Source: Saccharomyces paradoxus (Eukaryota; Ascomycota; Saccharomycetes; Saccharomycetales; Saccharomycetaceae). Taken from it: a DNA stretch of 64,000 nucleotides. Positions 1 through 12,485 of the stretch are shown piece after piece (positions within the stretch are counted from its first letter, which is position 1; the number at the start of each line of letters is the position of its first letter). The DNA lies in assembly GCF_002079055.1 (NCBI RefSeq), contig NC_047496.1, forward strand, positions 186,001-250,000. Reading direction: 5' to 3'. The notes under the pieces were generated by a model that saw nothing but the letters and a program-made list of their open reading frames with translations, did not search any database and was not told the origin of the DNA. Both the position numbers and the translations under genes were made by a program.

Positions 1-1832
1 TTCATACCGTTTCGTTGAGCAGCCACATCTTCATTTCCATGATCTATCTTCTGTTGCTGCTCCTTTTGAACCATTTCCAAAGCGGCCATAACGTTATCTT
101 CTAGGCTTAGCATAGCATCGTTCATTATAGTATGATCATTTCTATCTAAATCAGCAACCGCATGGTTGATATCTTGTTCACCATCGTTAACGGAGTTCGC
201 GTGAGTTTGTGGTTCATTATTCGTTAAATGGGGCACGATTCCGTTGGTAGCAACATCCAAGTATTTCCGTCTTTTCCTTGTGTTTTCTTCCTCCACAAAT
301 CTATTAAAAGAATTCATTGACTGTTCGTCGTCCAATAATGGCGTATTCTGTATTGGCGAAGGATACTCGGATCTTTTATCCGCTCGGTTGGGCTCAGCGG
401 TAGTAATGGGACTATTGGCGGTGTTCTGGAATGTGGTTTGTACAATATTAGTGTCTGGTGGAGTAGGTTCCCCCTCCGCACCACTTAGCGTACTGGAAAT
501 AAGATTCTGGGGAAAATTTAGTGATTGTCCTAATAACGCATTATCGTGCTTTTTGCTTTTTCTTGGCTTATTAATAGTTTCTATGTGTTGTGTCGGTAGC
601 ATATGCGCCTGCTTAACTGCTCTCTTTTGTTCAATAATCACCCCCGTCCCGTCTCTGTACCTCATCTTGCATTTCTGGCACCGAGAGATTACCTCCGAAA
701 CAGTACTCTTGATTCCTCTCCAATGATATTTCTCACCTATTTTAGAGGTCACTTTATTGATACCTAAATGTTCTACTAAATGTATCTCTAATGCAATCTG
801 GATTTGTTGATCTGTGTCGTAAATGATTTCTTTCCCTTTTGTCATCAATTTACCATTTAATACTGAATGAGTCTTGGAAAGTACTCTTAATCTGGCCTTT
901 TCGTTTCTATCACAATGCAAAGGATATTTGCCTGTTTCCAAAAAATGCTTTAATCGTTCATATTTTCCAATTTCAATACTCTTTTGAGGATCTCGTAATA
1001 AATCTATACTCTTTGTAATATGTGTGAACTCTTTACCATACATGAACGAATCTACTGGCACATCAAAGCCCTTGAGAATTCCCGCTTCAGGCAGTTTTCC
1101 AATCCGTCTAAAGTTCAATCCTTCCAAAATTCTTCTGATTCCTACGTTCGTTCCGTAAATTAGCGGGAAGAAAGATGATGTAAACCCTAATTTCTTTGAC
1201 CATTCTATGAATGTTTCCACTAATGTTTTTCCAATACCTTTACCGCGAATACCAGCATTCACCAGAAATGTTCCCGTGACCACATGCGCCGAACGTCCAG
1301 GGTATGCTGGCTTGAGGTCAAATATACCTAGACATTGCTTCTCCCATTGTATACTAAGATTCAAATTTCGACGTTCTTTTCGTCTCTTATATTGAGTGGT
1401 GTGCTTCATGGTCTCTACATCAGTTCCATAGTTATCATCCGCGTCTGCTTCAGTATCCATACTGTAATCTAGTTCTGGTATCTCGCCCAACACCATAATA
1501 CAAACATGACCATCGGTATGAAACCAGACATTTTTGAATTCTTCTAGTGATAAAGTCTCGTAATAGGGGAAGCTATCTCCCTTTTCCACCTCCATGTTAA
1601 ATTCGTCTAGAAGGAAGCTCAAAAGTCCTAGCGGCAATAAATCAGGATACGCAGGTATGGGATACATCGTAGCTATTGTTTCCCCATCCTTCAATAAAAT
1701 GGTATACGGTTGTAAAGGAGTCAGAAGTTGATCTGGAACCGCTGCATCATTTCTTACTTCTGAACCACTATTTGGGTGTGTGGAATGCAGATGTTCGTCA
1801 TCCCGTGTTAAGCTTGTGTGCTGACTTAGCAT
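1..1832 (-). CDS. SPT10: Spt10 histone-gene activator / putative acetyltransferase (3' end outside window)
   Basis: This minus-strand frame begins with ATG at 1832 (MLSQHTSLTRDDEHL) and stays open to the left edge, giving about 610 of the roughly 640 residues usual for Spt10. A GNAT-type acetyltransferase fold is indicated by the acetyl-CoA loop GIRGKGIGKTL near residues 185-195. A second region near residues 350-386 has a His-X-His ... Cys-X2-Cys arrangement (IHLVEHLG, then CQKCKMRY) like the zinc finger of retroviral-type integrases. In S. cerevisiae this part binds the upstream activating elements of histone genes, and Spt10 acts in the nucleus on histone transcription and global silencing. 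The C-terminal third is polar and low-complexity. It diverges from NIT2 across 278 bp. The assignment rests on close similarity to the remembered S. cerevisiae protein. Confidence 0.95.
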   Translation of the reverse strand, partial: MLSQHTSLTRDDEHLHSTHPNSGSEVRNDAAVPDQLLTPLQPYTILLKDGETIATMYPIPAYPDLLPLGLLSFLLDEFNMEVEKGDSFPYYETLSLEEFKNVWFHTDGHVCIMVLGEIPELDYSMDTEADADDNYGTDVETMKHTTQYKRRKERRNLNLSIQWEKQCLGIFDLKPAYPGRSAHVVTGTFLVNAGIRGKGIGKTLVETFIEWSKKLGFTSSFFPLIYGTNVGIRRILEGLNFRRIGKLPEAGILKGFDVPVDSFMYGKEFTHITKSIDLLRDPQKSIEIGKYERLKHFLETGKYPLHCDRNEKARLRVLSKTHSVLNGKLMTKGKEIIYDTDQQIQIALEIHLVEHLGINKVTSKIGEKYHWRGIKSTVSEVISRCQKCKMRYRDGTGVIIEQKRAVKQAHMLPTQHIETINKPRKSKKHDNALLGQSLNFPQNLISSTLSGAEGEPTPPDTNIVQTTFQNTANSPITTAEPNRADKRSEYPSPIQNTPLLDDEQSMNSFNRFVEEENTRKRRKYLDVATNGIVPHLTNNEPQTHANSVNDGEQDINHAVADLDRNDHTIMNDAMLSLEDNVMAALEMVQKEQQQKIDHGNEDVAAQRNGM

Positions 1833-2110
1833 CCGGAGCTAATTAATATGATTTTTTTAGTAATCACTTTGACTGAAGTCTGGAGTTCTTGTTGATTGGG
1901 ACACTTCGTATTCATCTTCCAGGTAGTGAATTAACGCAAATGTAATGAGTTTTCTTTCATGTTTTTTATTTTTTTATTATTTTGGCTCACGATCCGCATA
2001 TCGAATTTTCAGAGCTTACTCGATTTTTGATCCATTATAATTATATGAGTAACGGCGAAATAGAATGTACACTCGTGATGAAGTCTCCTTCCTGATATAT
2101 AACACTGCAA

Positions 2111-3034
2111 ATGAGCAACAAACTTAAACGGGTTGCTGTCGCACAATTATGCTCGTCCGCTGACCTGGCCAAAAATTTGAAAGTGGTGAAGGAATTGATA
2201 TTTAAAGCCATTCAAGATAAGGCAGATGTCGTTTTTTTCCCTGAGGCAAGTGACTATATTTCTCAAAGCCCTCTCCATTCCAGGTATTTGGCACAGAAAA
2301 GCCCTCAATTTATTCGGCAATTACAGTTAGTCATTACGGACCTTGTCAAGGAAAATTCACGGAATATAGATGTTTCTATTGGGGTCCACTTGCCGCCCAC
2401 AGAACAAGATTTACTTGATGAAAACGATCGAGTTAGAAACGTTCTACTATATATCAATCATGAGGGGAAAATATTACAAGAATACCAAAAACTGCATTTA
2501 TTTGATGTAAACGTACCAAATGGACCAATATTGAAAGAATCAACATCTGTTCAGCCGGGCAAAGCCATCCCTAACGTTATAGAGTCTCCTCTGGGAAAAT
2601 TAGGCAGTGCAATATGCTATGATATTCGCTTTCCCGAACTTTCTTTAAAATTACGATCAATGGGGGCTGAAATTTTATGTTTCCCCAGTGCATTCACTAT
2701 TAAAACAGGGGAGGCGCATTGGGAGTTATTAGGCAGAGCAAGAGCAGTTGACACTCAATGTTTTGTGCTCATGCCAGGACAGGTTGGAATTCACGATCTT
2801 AGTGATTCAGAATGGGAGAAACAGCAACATGTGAGCGCTCCAACAAAGAACTCCAGGAGAGAATCTTGGGGACATTCAATGGTTATTGATCCCTGGGGGG
2901 AAATAATAGCGCATGCTGATCCCTCCATTATTGGACCACAACTAATTTATGCTGATTTGAATCTTGAGTCCTTACAAGAAATAAGGAACAAAATGCCTTT
3001 GTGGAACCAGAGAAGAGACGATTTGTTTCATTAA
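2111..3034 (+). CDS. NIT2: Nit2 deaminated-glutathione amidase (nitrilase family)
   Basis: A complete 307-residue protein, the same length as S. cerevisiae Nit2. It has the nitrilase catalytic triad in the expected order: Glu45 in FFPEAS, Lys127 in YQKLHLFD and Cys169 in ICYDIRFPE. The family hydrolyses the amide of deaminated glutathione, a side product of transaminases, releasing alpha-ketoglutarate and cysteinylglycine (metabolite repair). The start ATG at 2111 follows a short leader, and no earlier in-frame ATG was found. It is divergent from SPT10 and convergent with GCD14, with 92 bp between the NIT2 stop and the GCD14 stop. By coincidence the window also holds GSH1, which makes the glutathione precursor. 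Confidence 0.95.
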   Translation: MSNKLKRVAVAQLCSSADLAKNLKVVKELIFKAIQDKADVVFFPEASDYISQSPLHSRYLAQKSPQFIRQLQLVITDLVKENSRNIDVSIGVHLPPTEQDLLDENDRVRNVLLYINHEGKILQEYQKLHLFDVNVPNGPILKESTSVQPGKAIPNVIESPLGKLGSAICYDIRFPELSLKLRSMGAEILCFPSAFTIKTGEAHWELLGRARAVDTQCFVLMPGQVGIHDLSDSEWEKQQHVSAPTKNSRRESWGHSMVIDPWGEIIAHADPSIIGPQLIYADLNLESLQEIRNKMPLWNQRRDDLFH

Positions 3035-3126
3035 GGAAGATGGAGGAATGAAAAAAGCTTTCATGCGTACAGGTTAGCTTTACATATTAAAGATTTCAAG
3101 AACATTTAATTTAATTATATAAGTAG

Positions 3127-4732
<1,606 letters not shown>

Positions 4733-5251
4733 TCAGTACATGTCAGATTTATGGAAATCGTAAACGATACCATGGCGGGCCATTTTCTTGCCTTTATGAG
4801 TTTCCTCTTTAAACCTTTTTTCATCATTCTTTTGCTTGATCTGCCAAGCTTCCTTAAATGGTATGCGTTCCATGGCCTCAAGGGGTTGGTCTTCTTTATC
4901 GATGTCTACTTCGCCTAACATGACAACGTTTTCACCACGAATCATGAATATGCCGCGGTCTTCTTCAGCATATTTATTCTCTTTACTGAAATATATTCTC
5001 TCTACGCAATCTTGAAGAATCAAATTTGCATATTGGTCAAACGTTCTCAATACACCGAATAGCATTCTTCCATCACGCAAAAGAACAAAAATTTTACGGT
5101 CTACTGAACTTACAATAGCGGCGGTGGTAGTGAAGTTATACTGGTCGAGATATAAATCGGCTTCACCTTCTGAAATCTTCTTTGAGAAATTTTGCTGTTG
5201 TCGCTTCGTATCCTGATTGGATTGGTTTCTGTCCTTGCTATTTGCAGACAT
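4733..5251 (-). CDS. LSM1: Lsm1, subunit of cytoplasmic Lsm1-7/Pat1 mRNA decay complex
   Basis: A complete 172-residue protein, the same length as S. cerevisiae Lsm1. The Sm fold covers about residues 45-118: Sm1 is seen in VLLRDGRMLFGVLRTFDQ and NLILQDC, Sm2 in IFMIRGENVVMLGEVD. The charged N-terminal arm and the long C-terminal extension (about residues 118-172) are typical of Lsm1 among the Lsm proteins. With Lsm2-7 and Pat1 it binds 3' ends of oligoadenylated mRNAs and promotes decapping in P-bodies. The start ATG lies at 5251. Its 3' end faces the 5' side of GCD14 on the same strand. Confidence 0.95.
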   Translation of the reverse strand: MSANSKDRNQSNQDTKRQQQNFSKKISEGEADLYLDQYNFTTTAAIVSSVDRKIFVLLRDGRMLFGVLRTFDQYANLILQDCVERIYFSKENKYAEEDRGIFMIRGENVVMLGEVDIDKEDQPLEAMERIPFKEAWQIKQKNDEKRFKEETHKGKKMARHGIVYDFHKSDMY

Positions 5252-5624
5252 TTTTGGTTGACTAGTTCGATTTGAGGGCTGCTTTCTTTTGTATGGTTAG
5301 GAAGGGAAGCAGATGTTGGTATAACTTTTTATTTCTACTCCAGCGTTGGCAATCCGATTTGAAAAAGAAAAGAAAATATAACAAAAGTATGTTGCTCGTA
5401 TCCTCACTAATATTTCAGTCAGTCCTTGGTTATACAAGCATCCCCCAGATTGAAATACAGGTACTGAATATCGTTGTATATTCACGACTTCCTCTATTTT
5501 TTTCTTATTTTCCATTTTCAACGGACGCGGGTAACAAATCTCCTAAGTTGAGACTAACTGCGCTACACACCGCTTGTAACTTTATACATCATCGTTACAC
5601 TATAATTGTTATATATTTAGTGTA
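5252..5624. other. Intergenic region, LSM1 promoter and MTC1 3' side
   Basis: 373 bp between LSM1 and MTC1, both on the minus strand. It should hold the LSM1 promoter and the MTC1 terminator. Open frames on both strands here are not conserved-looking. Nothing else is recognised. Confidence 0.5.
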
Positions 5625-6637
5625 TCAAAGACCCATACGATCAATGACGTAATTTTGGGCCATGACCCCAAATGATAAGCTTAGTCCATCTTCAATCCAT
5701 TCCTTTACCCACTCACTAGGATCAATGATCTCATCGTCATCATCTTCGTCTCCGCTTTCCTTTTGTTTCTTGTCGTCGCCGGATTTTTTTCCCTCCTCAC
5801 CGGCTGTCGATCCTGCTTTCTCCACGGACCCCTCTAGCCAATTGACCCATTTGACTGGGAAACCTTGTGATCTTGTTATGGTAGTGATGTCGTTAGTTAT
5901 GTCCTTCAATACAAGGGTGAAATTAAAATTGCCTGGTGTATTGGAGTCGGTTATTTGAAAGTCATCGTCGACATCTTGTTGTTTTTGTGGAATAGCAATT
6001 GGTAAGATAGATATGAACAAATCACTGATTTTATTGCCGTTACTGCTAATAGAACTCCTATCATCATCTTGGGCAACATCAGCCTCCTTCTGTTGTTTCT
6101 GGTACTCTTCATGTGCGGTATTGAAAAGCTTGACAGCATTTTCCAAGTTCGCAAATGCCAGTTTTTCGCCGTCTGTTACCTTGCCATCGAATAAATTGAA
6201 CTGCAATTTTTTTTTAGAGTTTCCTACCTCACCGTCTACAACTGAAGGCTTTTTTTCCATAGGCGTGATTCCGTTATTGTTAGGATGACCCCATTCATCA
6301 ACAAATATTCTGATCCCTCCTTCAACTTGTGAGCTTAAAACTTGATCAAACTTGCTTTCAATGTTATATTGTAGTGATGGGTAGTTAACCAAATCATGCA
6401 CTAAATGAATTCGCAGTACCTCTTCAGTTTCACCAACAACGATTTTCTGTAAGTTTCTAGCTATTTCGGTAATCGTGTTCGCGTTTATCTTTGAAGACAA
6501 ATCAAGCTGTTCTTGGGCAAGTCGGTTCTTGATCTGAGAAGCTTGCTCTGCAGTTTTATTCCAAATACTCGTTACCTTCGCAGATCCAGAAGAGGACCAC
6601 CAGTTCGAAATAGAAGCAATTGGGTCATGCAACGGGG

Positions 6638-6670
<33 letters not shown>

Positions 6671-7043
6671 TTTCTTGCTGCTTTAAATCCTTTTCCTTTG
6701 TATAAACATCCTGTCCGGGCTTTTTGTTTTCTTTTGATTCTCCTAGCTCTTTGTCTTGCGCTTCCTTATTAGCTGATTCATTGAGGGTCTTTTTTTCAAC
6801 CATTTTCTTGTCAGTTAGACTCAAGTTACTTTTCTCCAACTCTTCTAAAAATTCAAAGATATCGTCGTCACCTTTCTTTCCGTCATTTCCGGTCTTCCCC
6901 GTCGCAGAATTAGAACCTCCCTTAAGGTCTTCTTGGCTACCATTTGCGTCAGCATTGTCCATTTTTTCGCCATTCTTAGCTTCTGGCAAAGAATCTAAAA
7001 ATTCAAATACGTCTTCAGCCTCAGAATTCTTATTGTCAGACAT
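5625..7043 (-). CDS. MTC1: Mtc1, acidic cytosolic protein linked to COPI vesicles
   Basis: A complete 472-residue protein (about 478 in S. cerevisiae). The N-terminal 130 residues are strongly acidic and low in complexity, with two similar motifs, VFEFLDSLPEAK near residue 12 and IFEFLEELEKSN near residue 62, and a run of about 11 Glu near residues 125-136. The globular part follows from about residue 140 (SISNWWSSSG) and ends with an acidic hinge (DEDDDDEIIDPSEWVKEWIEDGLSLSFG). The family is fungal; the S. cerevisiae gene interacts genetically with cdc13-1 and the protein is found with COPI-coated vesicles. The biochemical role is unknown. It diverges from ALB1 across 277 bp. The Glu run is a codon repeat that may vary between strains. 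Confidence 0.92.
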
Positions 7044-7172
7044 CTTGCCCTAGTAATATATCCTTTAACTCGATTGAGCCTAGTTCATCCTGTCCCTTGT
7101 TCTCTTCTTCAGCGTCTTGCCCAACCAACCTCTATCAAAAAACCAAAAACCAGAAAACCGCCGCTTTCTTCT

Positions 7173-7228
7173 ACGCGTCATCCGTTTGAAATGATCTCAT
7201 CGCAATTTTTTTTTCGCTAAAATTTTCA
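7173..7228 (+). promoter_or_regulatory. PAC and RRPE elements upstream of ALB1
   Basis: A CTCATCGC PAC core lies at 7196-7203 and an AAAATTTTCA RRPE at 7219-7228. They sit about 95-125 bp before the ALB1 start at 7321. This pair marks ribosome-biogenesis promoters in Saccharomyces, bound by Dot6/Tod6 and Stb3. An ACGCGT box also occurs at 7173-7178. The sites are seen directly; their use is inferred. Confidence 0.7.
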
Positions 7229-7320
7229 TAGAGATTATCGATAATGATATATAGTTGATACTTATGGCGGCACTAGTCGATGAGCTGTCCGCCGAAGAGA
7301 CTAGCACAGCCAAAACCGTA

Positions 7321-7848
7321 ATGCCTTCTAAAAACTCCATCAACAGACCTAAGCTGACTTCAAATTTGCACCACAAGGTGCACTCGTTAAATAAAAAAAG
7401 AGCCCAAAGAGAAAGGGCAGGTCTCTTGAAACCAGCTAGATCTAGCGTAAATTCCAAATCTGGGGAAATAAAATCAGTAGCGTTGGACCTATACTTCGAA
7501 AACAAGAAGAACGAAAGCCAAGGTTCCACTGCTGTGACATTACCATGTGCGTCATCTTCTCCAGCTTCCATCACTACAAGGACACTCTCAAAGAAAAGAG
7601 CTAAGAAGATTGAGAGAAATTTGAAATATGCTGCACAGAGAAAGTTGTTGGTTGATGCAAGCGCTAAGCTAGAAGACGAAATGGACATTGACCTAGATGG
7701 CTCTAAGAAAGTGAAAGAGAATGAAAAGAAGAGTTCTTTGACTTTGGTTAAGGAAGCTTTGTGGAGTGTCATTGACGACACTGCATCCCACGGATTGATT
7801 ATCGAAAATGGTCAAGGTACCACTTTGGGCGGTCCATTCTTCCCATGA
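7321..7848 (+). CDS. ALB1: Alb1, shuttling pre-60S factor
   Basis: A basic 175-residue protein starting MPSKNSINRPKL, the same length and start as the S. cerevisiae gene. It binds the Arx1 export factor and travels with pre-60S particles from nucleus to cytoplasm, where Rei1 and Jjj1 help release it. The Lys/Arg-rich segments SLNKKRAQRERAG (about residues 21-33) and TLSKKRAKKIERN (about 85-97) look like nuclear-localisation or RNA-binding stretches. The C-terminus ends GTTLGGPFFP. An in-frame ATG at 7264 would add 19 residues, but it lies only 36-68 bp after the PAC/RRPE pair and would probably be upstream of, or close to, the transcription start. Confidence 0.92.
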   Translation: MPSKNSINRPKLTSNLHHKVHSLNKKRAQRERAGLLKPARSSVNSKSGEIKSVALDLYFENKKNESQGSTAVTLPCASSSPASITTRTLSKKRAKKIERNLKYAAQRKLLVDASAKLEDEMDIDLDGSKKVKENEKKSSLTLVKEALWSVIDDTASHGLIIENGQGTTLGGPFFP

Positions 7849-7976
7849 GGTGGGCGCATATGTATCTCGTAGAGTGAGTAACTCGGTTTATGTATATTAG
7901 GAGATCAAAACGAGAAAAAATACCATATTATATAATATAGTGAGTATAAATAAAAGAAAATGCCACGTATGTACAT

Positions 7977-9230
<1,254 letters not shown>

Positions 9231-9905
9231 ATGAAAAAAACAGTGATGGCTTCATGTTTTTCAGTTGCATTGTTGGCACAAGTAGCAGTCGTCGAGCCCA
9301 TCAGAGTGCAACTTTGGTTAAATGTCGTGAATTGTATGATTGAATCATCCATGTACCAATGTCCTCCACGGGATCGCCACTTTTTTTCTTCATCACGACC
9401 CATTTTGTTGATCCGACGTTCTGTATCAACTGTATACAGATTCGTTGCTTCTCGCACCACACAGGTTTTTCGTGCGGCCAAAACTGTTGTTAAGTGGTTC
9501 ATTATTGTCGACCCACTGATAAATTCTATACTAATCAATTATCTCATTGATAGGCTTTGTACTTTTGGGCATGCTATATTGCGAGTGAAAAAGCGTAAGA
9601 CCGAGGAGAGACAACCATGTTCCCCCATAATACAACACGCACACGTCAAGAGGCGCAAACGTCCTCGTCTGAAGATCGTGGCCATCAAGAGAAAGCGGAG
9701 GCGTCGAAGACAGCATCGCATCGAGCGTCCACCAACAAATATGTACCCAATAATGGAAATCCAGATGGTGGCTGTTCCACTTGCTCTTCCCAGTTCAACT
9801 GCGCTGGTGCACTATCAGCAGCGGCAACAGCAGCTACCGCAACATCATCCTTGGTACGACCTCTCCCTTTCTGAAGAAGCCCTCTCGACCTGCTGTTGTA
9901 GTTGA
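9231..9905 (+). CDS. Uncharacterised basic protein, YJL118W-like
   Basis: A frame of 224 codons from ATG 9231, or 219 from ATG 9246; the latter equals the length I recall for S. cerevisiae YJL118W. Function is unknown. The N-terminus (MASCFSVALLAQVAVVEPI) is hydrophobic and could be a signal anchor. A second hydrophobic stretch lies at about residues 88-103 (VVKWFIIVDPLINSIL). From about residue 120 the protein is very rich in Lys and Arg (VKRRKRPRLKIVAIKRKRRRRR), followed by a Gln/Pro-rich segment and a Cys-rich end (LSTCCCS). The long basic run may cause non-specific RNA or ribosome binding. It lies 232 bp before PHO86 on the same strand. The apparent conservation of the frame supports a real gene, but I name no function. 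Confidence 0.65.
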   Translation: MKKTVMASCFSVALLAQVAVVEPIRVQLWLNVVNCMIESSMYQCPPRDRHFFSSSRPILLIRRSVSTVYRFVASRTTQVFRAAKTVVKWFIIVDPLINSILINYLIDRLCTFGHAILRVKKRKTEERQPCSPIIQHAHVKRRKRPRLKIVAIKRKRRRRRQHRIERPPTNMYPIMEIQMVAVPLALPSSTALVHYQQRQQQLPQHHPWYDLSLSEEALSTCCCS

Positions 9906-9947
9906 CCTATAACCGAAGCTTCACACCCGCATTACCCAGCGCGCCCG

Positions 9948-9953
9948 CACGTG
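9948..9953. promoter_or_regulatory. CACGTG Pho4-type site upstream of PHO86
   Basis: A perfect CACGTG in the context GCACGTGC, 185 bp before the PHO86 ATG. PHO86 belongs to the Pho4 regulon of S. cerevisiae, so a Pho4 role is likely; Cbf1 recognises the same core. The site is seen directly and the factor is inferred. Confidence 0.7.
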
Positions 9954-10137
9954 CTCTTTATGGAAACTATAATGAATAACGACCAAAGAACATCTTTTTT
10001 CTCTCTTTTCACATGTAAAGCTTTTCATGTTTATAGATATATAGCACATACTTTTATCAAGTTTTTCAGATTGATTACGACTCTTCCAGTTGCACATTTT
10101 GTTGAAGTGAAGGAACAAGCGTAAGAAGAGTAGCACA

Positions 10138-11073
10138 ATGGCAGTTCAACAAAGAAATAAGAATGCCGGCAGAAAGTCCGATAAAAATGCCCCATCAGTT
10201 CCACAGGTAGATGCATCATTAGATAAACCGCTTGATGTTGATGCTCCTCCTACCATCTACAGTGTTAGTTTGAAGCCAGAATATGGCACAGCTGCATTAA
10301 ATTTGTCCGCCGATTTTATCAGACAAGAACAGGCGTTGGCCAATAAGTATTTGTTCTTCCATCCCGTCATCCTTGTTGTCCTAACCATTGGGCTGCTTAT
10401 TTACTTGACTCCAAGGATTGTCTTTCCGATAAGGAACACAGGGTCTATCGCCGGGTGGTTCTACCAGCTGGCTCGTATTAATAAGAAAGACGTCCTCACT
10501 GGCTTAGTGTTCACTGCAATCGGTGCTTCTTTCTTGTTCACCCTACTTTCTCGTGTATCCGACTCATATTTCAAGTCCAAGATCAGCCAACTTGTTGGCT
10601 CTAAGGGTGAGAAAGTTTTTGGTATCAACTTGAACGATTTGGTGGCGAAACACGAAACGGAAGATCCAGTAGTGAAGAACACACATATCATAGTTTATAG
10701 GGAAACACCCATTGCATTGATTTCGTTGGCCCCCAACTTGACTCTAACTAACGATGATAACTTAGTCATGAGTGTTACTACTGTGGGTTGTCGTCGTGTA
10801 TATGTAAAAAGTGGCATTATCGAAGATTTGATTGACTGGGCTATGTTACATTCCAAAAATATTAGAAATAACGGCAAATACGGAGAGACTATGAAGCTTT
10901 TGATTGATGTCTACTCTTTCGATAGCACGCTTAGGGAAATCCTGAAGAAAAAAGGGTTCACTTATATTAAAAGCATTAGAGTCTCTGAAAACCGATTACT
11001 AGGCGGTTTGTTCGGTGTCAAGAAGGAATTGTGGGGTCTGCAATTCCACTTCAAAACCGAACGCAAGGACTAG
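10138..11073 (+). CDS. PHO86: Pho86, ER exit factor for the phosphate transporter Pho84
   Basis: A complete 311-residue protein, the expected length. Two hydrophobic segments are visible: about residues 79-98 ([20 protein letters not shown]) and about residues 122-142 ([18 protein letters not shown]), which anchor it in the ER membrane. The C-terminal half is a cytosolic domain with an acetyltransferase-like look ([29 protein letters not shown]), although no catalytic role is known. Pho86 is an ER-resident chaperone-like protein needed to package Pho84 into COPII vesicles. A CACGTG box upstream fits induction by low phosphate. The start ATG at 10138 is the first ATG of the frame. Confidence 0.95.
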   Translation: MAVQQRNKNAGRKSDKNAPSVPQVDASLDKPLDVDAPPTIYSVSLKPEYGTAALNLSADFIRQEQALANKYLFFHPVILVVLTIGLLIYLTPRIVFPIRNTGSIAGWFYQLARINKKDVLTGLVFTAIGASFLFTLLSRVSDSYFKSKISQLVGSKGEKVFGINLNDLVAKHETEDPVVKNTHIIVYRETPIALISLAPNLTLTNDDNLVMSVTTVGCRRVYVKSGIIEDLIDWAMLHSKNIRNNGKYGETMKLLIDVYSFDSTLREILKKKGFTYIKSIRVSENRLLGGLFGVKKELWGLQFHFKTERKD

Positions 11074-11471
11074 GGTTACTGTTGTTATTATACCTAAGAA
11101 ATGAAAAAACGGCATAACTTCTTGTTTGTTCTTTTGCAACGAGCAGGAAGTAATAAAATAAACACTATAATATTTCCATATATATATGTATATATATATA
11201 TAAACACCTTGTTAACAAAAAAAAACATAAACGAACTAAAGAAAACCATAATGCAGAGTATACCTTGAAGAGAGAAAAAAGATAAAATCTTTGAAGCCAT
11301 AGCATAATAGCGATCAACGTGACTTTTTAAGAAGTGAAATGAATCGAAGAACAAAAAAATATAATAGACTCCCAATGTATAATAATGAATAAAAAGTGGG
11401 GGAAAAAGAATAATAAGGGGAAGCGAGGGTATCTAAATACAAGTCATCCTTTTACCGAAAAGAAAAATAAC
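11074..11471. other. Convergent intergenic region PHO86/NCA3 with AT repeat
   Basis: 398 bp holding the two terminators. It contains a TA-dinucleotide-rich stretch at about 11177-11202 and an AAAACATAAAC string near 11222 that misses the yeast ARS consensus at one position. Nothing else is recognised. Confidence 0.5.
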
Positions 11472-12485
11472 TTAGTAGAAAACAAACTCGGCAGATCCAG
11501 ATAATACCGAAACTGTGCAACCATCGGAGCCGTCACCGGTGAAAGAGCCGTCTTCGTAAGCACAGCTGCCCTGAACGTTGGCGCCATCGGATGCGATGAT
11601 TTTAACGTTGAAGTTCGCAGCTTGATTACTGTTAGGGTTTGGAATCAACGACAAATAGGTTTCTCCATTAGTGGAACCAGCACCCAGTACTAATGGAGCC
11701 CAGTTGCCAACATCCGAACCAGAAGTACCCCAAATACAACCATCTTCTACAGACACACCGGCGTTGTTAATATAGTACTGTGCAGAAGTCTTTTTACCCT
11801 GCCATTGATAGTAGGTGTCTTCATCAACAACAGAAATCGGTTGTGAATCTCCGCCATCAACCACGGTAGGGATTACCATGTTTTCCGATCCTGGATAATC
11901 GGTCCTACAAAGAGCGATGGAGTCGGACTTTTTGTTAGTAGCCTTGGCAGATGTTTCGTCTGTGGAACATAAGTCGCCGGTGTCAGTGTTGGTACGGTAC
12001 AAGTAACCATTTTTACAATAAAGACCTCCGACAGATTTACCATCGCTTGGTTGGTTAGAGGGCCATTGAGTCTTCGACATTCCAGGTTCACATGCATAAG
12101 AACAGTAGTAGCCATCCTTACATTCAGATGAAGTGTTAGCATCCATGTCCATGACAGAGGCCCATCCACCAAATCCTAGCCAGTCCAAGGAAATAATACC
12201 GTTGGCAGAAGGGAAGTCTGAACATTTGACCGTACCGTCTTGGAATCCGCTATCACGCTTCTGCTCAGAAGTGTCCTTCTCAGATGAAGGCAATATAGTG
12301 GTAGTAGCATCAGATTCTACTGTACTAGTGGCGGCATTGGAATCTATGTACTGCGTGACAGTGACAACCGCTGGTTTTTCATCTTTGTGATGATCTTCAT
12401 GATGACCGTCGGCTGGAGCAGGAGCAGGAGCTGAAAGTGCAACGGAAGAAATGGAAGATAATAGTAAAGCTGTGGAAAATTTCAT
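11472..12485 (-). CDS. NCA3: Nca3, SUN-family secreted/cell-wall protein
   Basis: A complete 337-residue protein, the expected length. A signal peptide is clear ([19 protein letters not shown], about residues 1-19). A His/Asp/Lys-rich and Thr/Ser-rich segment runs to about residue 80 and includes a possible Kex2 site (QKR near residue 76). The SUN domain follows, with its conserved cysteines and motifs [30 protein letters not shown] and the repeated CAYEDGSF type end. SUN proteins (Sim1, Uth1, Nca3, Sun4) are fungal cell-wall proteins with beta-glucosidase-like activity. Nca3 was named for its effect on mitochondrial ATP synthase subunit mRNAs, which may be indirect. Transcription starts from the long region shared with ASF1. 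Confidence 0.95.
   Translation of the reverse strand: MKFSTALLLSSISSVALSAPAPAPADGHHEDHHKDEKPAVVTVTQYIDSNAATSTVESDATTTILPSSEKDTSEQKRDSGFQDGTVKCSDFPSANGIISLDWLGFGGWASVMDMDANTSSECKDGYYCSYACEPGMSKTQWPSNQPSDGKSVGGLYCKNGYLYRTNTDTGDLCSTDETSAKATNKKSDSIALCRTDYPGSENMVIPTVVDGGDSQPISVVDEDTYYQWQGKKTSAQYYINNAGVSVEDGCIWGTSGSDVGNWAPLVLGAGSTNGETYLSLIPNPNSNQAANFNVKIIASDGANVQGSCAYEDGSFTGDGSDGCTVSVLSGSAEFVFY

Noticed and set aside
244-726. Plus-strand open frame of 160 codons opposite SPT10
   Set aside because: It begins with TTG, lies wholly antisense to the SPT10 coding region and has no protein-like composition.
7197-7781. Minus-strand frame of 194 codons opposite ALB1
   Set aside because: It overlaps ALB1 almost fully; it is a shadow of the ALB1 codon pattern.
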